From SIG437 sp045576235 (GTDB lineage Bacteria > Bacillota > Clostridia > UBA1381 > UBA9506): a DNA stretch of 46,669 nucleotides. Below the pieces are notes generated by a model. It did not search any database. It was not told the DNA's origin and saw only the letters and a list, made by a program, of their open reading frames with translations. Both the position numbers and the translations under genes were made by a program. Position 1 is the first letter of the stretch; every line of letters begins with the position of its first letter. The DNA lies in the NCBI GenBank assembly GCA_045576235.1, contig JAZNGA010000026.1, forward strand, positions 1-46,669, read 5' to 3'. Below, in pieces: positions 43,171-46,669 of the stretch.

Positions 43171-44040
43171 TTAGATATTTTCAATTTCACTTTCTTCAAT
43201 ATCTTTCAATGTGATTCCGTCTTTGTTTCTCCACTCTGTTCTGCCGTTCGCATTTCTTCCCATAACAATAGCCGCAGCTAAAGAAGGGCTGGTAAAAACA
43301 TAATCTTTTACAAAAGTTTCACTCACAACTGTACCACTTTCGATCAACTTATTTCTAAGTTTAATTAAATATTCTGACATACTAGGTGTAGTCGAAGTCG
43401 CAATTTTAGAATTTCTCAACACTGCAAAGCCATCAGATGTAACAAACCCTAATGCTTCTGCACCACGAGCTGCTTTAATATGAAAAATTTCTTTTTCATC
43501 ATTTAATCCATCTTCTGCATTTGCTGTAAGAACATCAAAAGATTTATATCCCAATGTATTAACTAATAATCTAGCATTTTCAATAAATTCGTCAAGCATA
43601 GCAACATCGTATTCAGAAATAGAGGGACAGGTTGGTATTGTACTATTTATAACATCTGTTCTATTTGCATCTTTTGCCAACTGATAAAATTTATTTTCAA
43701 GGAATTTTACATGAGCTTTGTTCAACAAATTGTCTTTACTGATTACCGCAATACAATCATTCCAATACTCTTTATCTTTTAAGTGTTGCTTTAATCGTGT
43801 AACAATTCTTTCTGCCTCACCAATATAAATCGTATCATTGCCATCCGTACTCTTACCGAATAAGAAATACACGCCGGTATTATCTGCATCCTCTCTCTGT
43901 GCAAATTCAGAAATATCACTACGAGAAATTTTATATACTCTTCCATTCCAATTTGAAAGTTCACACATAATTCTTCCATTTGGATTTCCCTCAAATATGT
44001 ACATTTGAATTGTTTTATCAAAATTTTTCATATAACTCAT
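43171..44040 (-). CDS. GIY-YIG nuclease-like protein with DUF4357 domain
   Basis: 289 residues. An N-terminal ~50-residue segment is followed by a GIY-YIG fold: GVYFLFG at 56-62, IYIGE at 71-75, candidate catalytic Arg82 in TRLKQH, and Glu115 in FLENKFY. The C-terminus (about 245-285) is a DUF4357 domain (SPSLAAAIVMGRNANGRTEW and GITLKDIEE). GIY-YIG enzymes cut DNA; GIY-YIG/DUF4357 proteins are widespread in accessory regions, but their role is not established. The ATG at 44040 overlaps the stop of the Abi_C gene (ATGA); ATG at 44031 has better spacing from AAGGGG. The pair is surely co-expressed and, by context, may be a defence module. Confidence 0.85.
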   Translation of the reverse strand: MSYMKNFDKTIQMYIFEGNPNGRIMCELSNWNGRVYKISRSDISEFAQREDADNTGVYFLFGKSTDGNDTIYIGEAERIVTRLKQHLKDKEYWNDCIAVISKDNLLNKAHVKFLENKFYQLAKDANRTDVINSTIPTCPSISEYDVAMLDEFIENARLLVNTLGYKSFDVLTANAEDGLNDEKEIFHIKAARGAEALGFVTSDGFAVLRNSKIATSTTPSMSEYLIKLRNKLIESGTVVSETFVKDYVFTSPSLAAAIVMGRNANGRTEWRNKDGITLKDIEESEIENI

Positions 44041-44957
44041 TCCCCTTTATGATTCTTTTTGCTTACAGAAAGCACAAAATCCGCCATAGTCATCGAACTA
44101 TTAACAAACAAGCGAGCATGATGCTCTGCTATGTTAATTCTTTTTGTACCAACACCGTGAGAATCGCTACCTTTATTGCGCATTTCAGAAATTGCAGTTA
44201 AAATCTTTTCTAACCCAGAAAGCAGTCCGTTTATTCTCTTATCGATATCTTTGTTTTGGTGCATATTATATAGTGTTTTTACTTGGTTATATAACTTTCC
44301 GATATCTCCGCTCTCGGATGGTTGTTCCCCTTTTTTCTCTATTACATAACAAAAAACCTCTTCAAGTAGTGTTCTAGATTTAGTTATTGCACTATCAAAA
44401 AAACCATCAGTTACATCCTTCATAGCACGATCCGACAATCCTACTATGTATGATCTATCTATTTTTTTAACAGATGGTGCAACAATTTTTACTGTCTCTC
44501 CTTTTTTATTTATAACAAAACGACCATCAACAGTTCCAAGTTCAAAACCGCTAAAATACAACACTCCATTAATTTGATCAATTATTGTTGAAATAATTCT
44601 TTTGTGGGCATAATCAATATCTTTTGGAGTGCATCCTCTAAGTTTATTTGCAAACTGTTCTTTAGAAAACAAAAACGACAACAGATCAGAAACTCTATTA
44701 TTATCAATACAAAACTTCAGTAAATCATCAAGATATTCCCAGCGGCTTTTTGCCCCACCACTCCACTTGTAAGCAACCGGCAGTCCAAAATTCGTTGATA
44801 TTTCGCATAAATCCGGTCCATTTAAGTATGGAAGAGAAAGCTTAATAGTATCTTCAATGGATTCAACTTTAAATTCACCGAAATCGGTATCGCCATCCAA
44901 AATCGCTATTATTGCTTTTGTTCTTAATAACCCAAAATTGTTATCAAATTTTTTCAT
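44037..44957 (-). CDS. Abortive-infection (Abi_C, HEPN-like) protein
   Basis: 306 residues. The N-terminal half (about 1-125) is an unassigned alpha-helical domain; residues 126-180 look beta-rich. Residues ~194-298 match the Abi_C domain pattern: SRTLLEEVFCYVIEKKG, LYNQVKTLYNMH, LLSGLEKILTAISEMRNK, and HHARLFVNSSMTMADFVL. RNKGSDSH at 260-267 fits the Rx4-6H motif of HEPN ribonucleases. Such domains occur in phage-exclusion and toxin proteins that cut RNA. The start at 44957 has AAGGA six bases upstream. It overlaps the GIY-YIG gene by 4 bp. The pair appears more AT-rich than neighbouring core genes, a sign of transfer. Confidence 0.75.
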   Translation of the reverse strand: MKKFDNNFGLLRTKAIIAILDGDTDFGEFKVESIEDTIKLSLPYLNGPDLCEISTNFGLPVAYKWSGGAKSRWEYLDDLLKFCIDNNRVSDLLSFLFSKEQFANKLRGCTPKDIDYAHKRIISTIIDQINGVLYFSGFELGTVDGRFVINKKGETVKIVAPSVKKIDRSYIVGLSDRAMKDVTDGFFDSAITKSRTLLEEVFCYVIEKKGEQPSESGDIGKLYNQVKTLYNMHQNKDIDKRINGLLSGLEKILTAISEMRNKGSDSHGVGTKRINIAEHHARLFVNSSMTMADFVLSVSKKNHKGE

Positions 44958-45037
44958 TATCAATCCTTCTTTTTGTTTTTCAATATTATTTCACATCAAA
45001 ATATTTATGATTATCTCAAAGGAGTCCCATGCGTGTT

Positions 45038-45091
45038 ATTTTTTGTCCCTTGTATATCAAAGCTTATAAAGACTGTATAATCTAGATGACA
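45038..45091 (+). repeat. Composite repeat: inverted 28-bp fragment plus 27-bp direct repeat
   Basis: 45038-45050 (ATTTTTTGTCCCT) is the exact inverse of bases 43159-43171 at the left border. 45065-45091, starting TATAAAGACTGT and ending GATGACA, is a direct repeat of 45905-45931 with one mismatch. Thus the Abi_C/GIY-YIG pair lies between inverted sequences and the methyltransferase between direct ones. The rest of the gap 44958-45037 holds no recognisable promoter. Confidence 0.8.
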
Positions 45092-45847
45092 TTATTTTTT
45101 CGCAACTACAATTGGTTGATAAAATTCCGTTTCTTCAGGGAACTTCCATACCACACTACTACAACCATTAGAGAGAAGTAAGTTCGTAAGTTCTTCCCTG
45201 CGGACCGCCCTGTATTCACATTCAAATTTACTTGTTTTTAAAGATATATCATCTTCAATAATATATTGAGTAAGTTTGTAATTGTCGCCATTCCAATTCC
45301 AAGTTTGAAAAGATACCCTCTGCCCTTTTTCAGTTTTATGTATATATGGCGCAGAATATGGTGGCTTATCATTAAGCAATGCATCATAATCTCTGATACT
45401 CGCAACAAACATACCGCCTGATGCCATTTGGCTTGTTATACTTTTGATTGCCATTTCCATATCATTTTTTGTAAGCATATGCGGAAGAGCGTTATCCATT
45501 GCAATAACAATGTCAAATTTCTTCGAAAAGGTTGTCGATAATGTGCGAAAGTCGGCATTCTTAAAACAAATCTTTACATTGTTTTCTATAGCTCTTTGTC
45601 TTGCTTCCACAAGCTCTCCATCACTTATATCAGAAGCTGTTACATTATATCCCAAAGCGGCAAGTCCTAATGATTGTGTTCCAATACCACAGGCACAGTC
45701 AAGAAGTTTAGATTTTTCATCATACCCATTATCTTTAAATAACTTATCTAAAATCATGGATTGTTCTTTTATTGTGGCGTTCCAATCAAGAAAAAGTTTA
45801 TCATATTGCGAAGCCAAATTATCATAAAAGTTCTGTATGATATCCAT
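45092..45847 (-). CDS. Class I SAM-dependent methyltransferase, substrate unknown
   Basis: 251 residues with a Rossmann-type methyltransferase core: motif I LLDCACGIGTQSLGLAALG at about 48-66, motif II acidic end ASDISDGELVEAR, FKNADFRTL, and the post-motif region FDIVIAMDNALPHM. The C-terminal ~100 residues form a beta-rich cap (SFQTWNWNGDNYKLTQYI). It resembles small-molecule or glycine N-methyltransferase-like enzymes more than DNA methyltransferases: there is no DPPY or PC motif. The start at 45847 has AAGGGG nine bases upstream; an ATG seven codons earlier lacks a site. It is flanked by 27-bp direct repeats, a sign that it is an inserted unit. Confidence 0.85.
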   Translation of the reverse strand: MDIIQNFYDNLASQYDKLFLDWNATIKEQSMILDKLFKDNGYDEKSKLLDCACGIGTQSLGLAALGYNVTASDISDGELVEARQRAIENNVKICFKNADFRTLSTTFSKKFDIVIAMDNALPHMLTKNDMEMAIKSITSQMASGGMFVASIRDYDALLNDKPPYSAPYIHKTEKGQRVSFQTWNWNGDNYKLTQYIIEDDISLKTSKFECEYRAVRREELTNLLLSNGCSSVVWKFPEETEFYQPIVVAKK

Positions 45848-45904
45848 ATAGATATTCCCCTTCAGCATTTCAGTTTATTTTTAGACAATATTCGACAATC
45901 TTAC

Positions 45905-45931
45905 TATAAAGACTGTATAATCTGGATGACA
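45905..45931 (+). repeat. 27-bp direct repeat, right of the methyltransferase gene
   Basis: Matches 45065-45091 at 26 of 27 bases. Its first 12 bases (TATAAAGACTGT) also form the left inverted terminus of the DUF559 element, whose right terminus is 46409-46420. Confidence 0.88.
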
Positions 45932-46008
45932 AGCATCAAAGCCTCCCTTGCCTAAAGGGAGGTGTCAGTCGCAGACTGACGGAGGGATTCTTTTACGGCA
46001 TTATCAAT

Positions 46009-46335
46009 TTACTGGCATACTCCCTCAAAATTTCTATTAACTTCGTTATTAGGTATTCTAATAACCGTTAAGTTCCTTTTCTCAATTTTTTCTGTCCTGA
46101 TGTTATCTTTTAATAACCCTTTTTCCTCGTAATGTTGTGAGCCATCAAGTTCGATAATCAATCTTGCACTATGGCAATAAAAATCTACTATATAATTATC
46201 AATTACTTTTTGTCTTAAAAATCTAACGGGATAACTTTTCAAAAAATCATACCAAAGATGTCGCTCTTCTTTTGTCATATTCTTACGCAAAGTTCTTGCA
46301 TTACTTGTTAAATCCGTATTATGTTTTCTATCCAT
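46009..46335 (-). CDS. DUF559 endonuclease-fold protein, slightly truncated
   Basis: 108 residues of the DUF559 family (restriction-endonuclease-like, Vsr-related). It starts MDRKHNTDLT with LRKNMTKEERHLWYDFL, then FLRQKVIDNYIVDFYC and LIIELDGSQHYEE, which hold the putative catalytic Asp51, Glu62 and Asp64. The start follows GGAGGG, which belongs to the element's terminal motif. After Cys-Gln the TAA at 46011-46009 stops translation, but the frame continues with IDNAVKESLRQSATDTSL to a TAG at 45954-45952. DUF559 proteins usually have a few more residues here, so the TAA looks like a recent nonsense change from a tyrosine codon. Confidence 0.85.
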   Translation of the reverse strand: MDRKHNTDLTSNARTLRKNMTKEERHLWYDFLKSYPVRFLRQKVIDNYIVDFYCHSARLIIELDGSQHYEEKGLLKDNIRTEKIEKRNLTVIRIPNNEVNRNFEGVCQ

Positions 46336-46419
46336 ATATCCCTCCACCACCTTCGGTGGTCCCCCTCCCTTTTGGCAAGGGAGGCTTTTTTGATTTCGTC
46401 AAATTTCGACAGTCTTTAT

Positions 46420-46447
46420 ATGATTTTGTCAAGTTAGGGACAAAAAA
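46420..46447 (+). repeat. 28-bp island-border repeat, right copy
   Basis: One mismatch (T for C) to 43143-43170, same orientation. On the minus strand it reads TTTTTTGTCCCTAACTTGAC then AAAATCAT, running directly into TATAAAGACTGT, the end of the DUF559 element. It lies ~92 bp downstream of the IS30 transposase stop, so it might also be that element's terminal inverted repeat. Confidence 0.85.
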
Positions 46448-46538
46448 ATTTAATGGTTTGTCGGCACATTTTATCGGCACTTTTCAAAACCGCCGATAAA
46501 TTCATACGATTAAAATGCCTTTCCAAAGCGGCAGATTG

Positions 46539-46669
46539 TCAAGCAAGTGCAACATAAATTTCTTTAGGCGATTTCCAACCAAGACATTTACGAGGGCGGT
46601 TGTTAATCAAATCAACAACCACGTCCAATTGTGCTTGTGTTAATTGGCGAAAATCATAACCTTTTGGAA
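46539..46669 (-). CDS. IS30-family transposase, C-terminal fragment at window edge
   Basis: The last 42 codons of a transposase whose start lies beyond the window. The end reads KGYDFRQLTQAQLDVVVDLI, then NNRPRKCLGWKSPKEIYVALA and TGA. NNRPRKCLGWKSP is the well-known C-terminal signature of IS30-family DDE transposases. Downstream (46470-46500) lies an inverted repeat TTTATCGGC/GCCGATAAA without a T-run, then the 28-bp repeat. Whether the element is complete cannot be judged from here. Confidence 0.9.
   Translation of the reverse strand, partial: PKGYDFRQLTQAQLDVVVDLINNRPRKCLGWKSPKEIYVALA

Larger units (their letters stand above)
45905..46420. mobile_element. DUF559 nuclease element with palindromic inverted ends
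   Basis: A 516-bp unit bounded by inverted TATAAAGACTGT. Each end carries the same layout moving inward: ATCAAA, a CCTCCCTT/AAGGGAGG hairpin (45942-45962 left; 46364-46384 right), a second unrelated small hairpin (GTCAGTC-GCA-GACTGAC at 45964-45980; ACCACC-TTC-GGTGGT at 46346-46360), and GGAGGG reading inward. One gene, a DUF559 protein, fills the inside. On the right end the GGAGGG is the gene's Shine-Dalgarno; on the left end the ancestral C-terminal codons run into the hairpins. There is no transposase inside, so it is either moved in trans or mobilised by its own nuclease. Confidence 0.7.

Noticed and set aside
45076..45081. TATAAT inside the 27-bp repeats as a promoter
   Set aside because: It points right, opposite to the neighbouring genes, and no -35 lies at a good distance in the 45065 copy. 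A weak fit exists in the 45905 copy (TCGACA, 18 bp), with no gene downstream on that strand.
45092..45847. Reading the methyltransferase as a DNA restriction-modification enzyme
   Set aside because: It lacks the catalytic DPPY/NPPY or PC motifs of DNA methyltransferases and resembles small-molecule methyltransferases.
46272..46499. 75-codon plus-strand frame with PPPSVVPLPFGKGG
   Set aside because: It lies opposite the DUF559 gene start and through the element's hairpins; such frames are by-products of the repeated ends.

Overview
The window looks like a chromosomal contig from a low-GC, Gram-positive anaerobe of the Clostridia (Firmicutes). The evidence is S-layer homology (SLH) proteins, strong AGGAGG-type ribosome sites, TTGACA/TATAAT promoters, a secA-prfB pair, RNase J, a WalRK-like two-component pair, an IorAB ferredoxin-dependent 2-oxoacid oxidoreductase and an AzlCD pair. 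I cannot name a genus. No rRNA, tRNA, CRISPR array or riboswitch was seen.

Layout. 1-3042 (-): large SLH surface protein that runs off the left edge through a (TEEPAA)n tail. 3633-6357 (+): aroQ, comF and a polytopic membrane protein. 6360-11518 (-): SLH-anchored glucosaminidase, prfB with its programmed frameshift, and secA with a long structured leader. 11875-15568 (+): gltX and feoB. 15620-20962 (-): one operon, iorA-iorB-paaK-ACT regulator-PLP lyase, for oxidation and activation of aryl 2-oxoacids. 21145-28876 (-): RNase J, metK, response regulator, histidine kinase, cysteine desulfurase, aroK, HIT and YgjV-like genes, closely packed. 29228-36647 (+): heterodimeric ABC exporter, a short uxaC, metY-like sulfhydrylase, azlC, azlD. 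36929-43107 (-): DUF3048 lipoprotein, NAGPA-domain secreted protein, galU, TtcA-like and TmcAL tRNA modification genes.

The right end, 43143-46669, is an accessory block and the most interesting part. It holds an overlapping gene pair: an Abi_C/HEPN-like protein and a GIY-YIG + DUF4357 protein. After these come a solitary SAM methyltransferase flanked by 27-bp direct repeats, a compact DUF559-nuclease element with palindromic inverted ends, and the 3' end of an IS30-family transposase. A 28-bp repeat with one mismatch brackets the block (43143-43170 and 46420-46447). The left copy touches the stop codon of the GIY-YIG gene and supplies a -35 box for the housekeeping tmcAL operon. I read this as a small, modular, probably anti-phage island assembled by mobile elements next to a core tRNA-modification operon.

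A second theme is a hairpin arm, GGCTGTAGCAAAAT. It recurs as the intergenic terminator after gltX, uxaC and azlD, and again as a half copy near 36911. Beside it lies an unexplained structured element (36701-36785). All functions come from reading motifs by eye; no database search was made.
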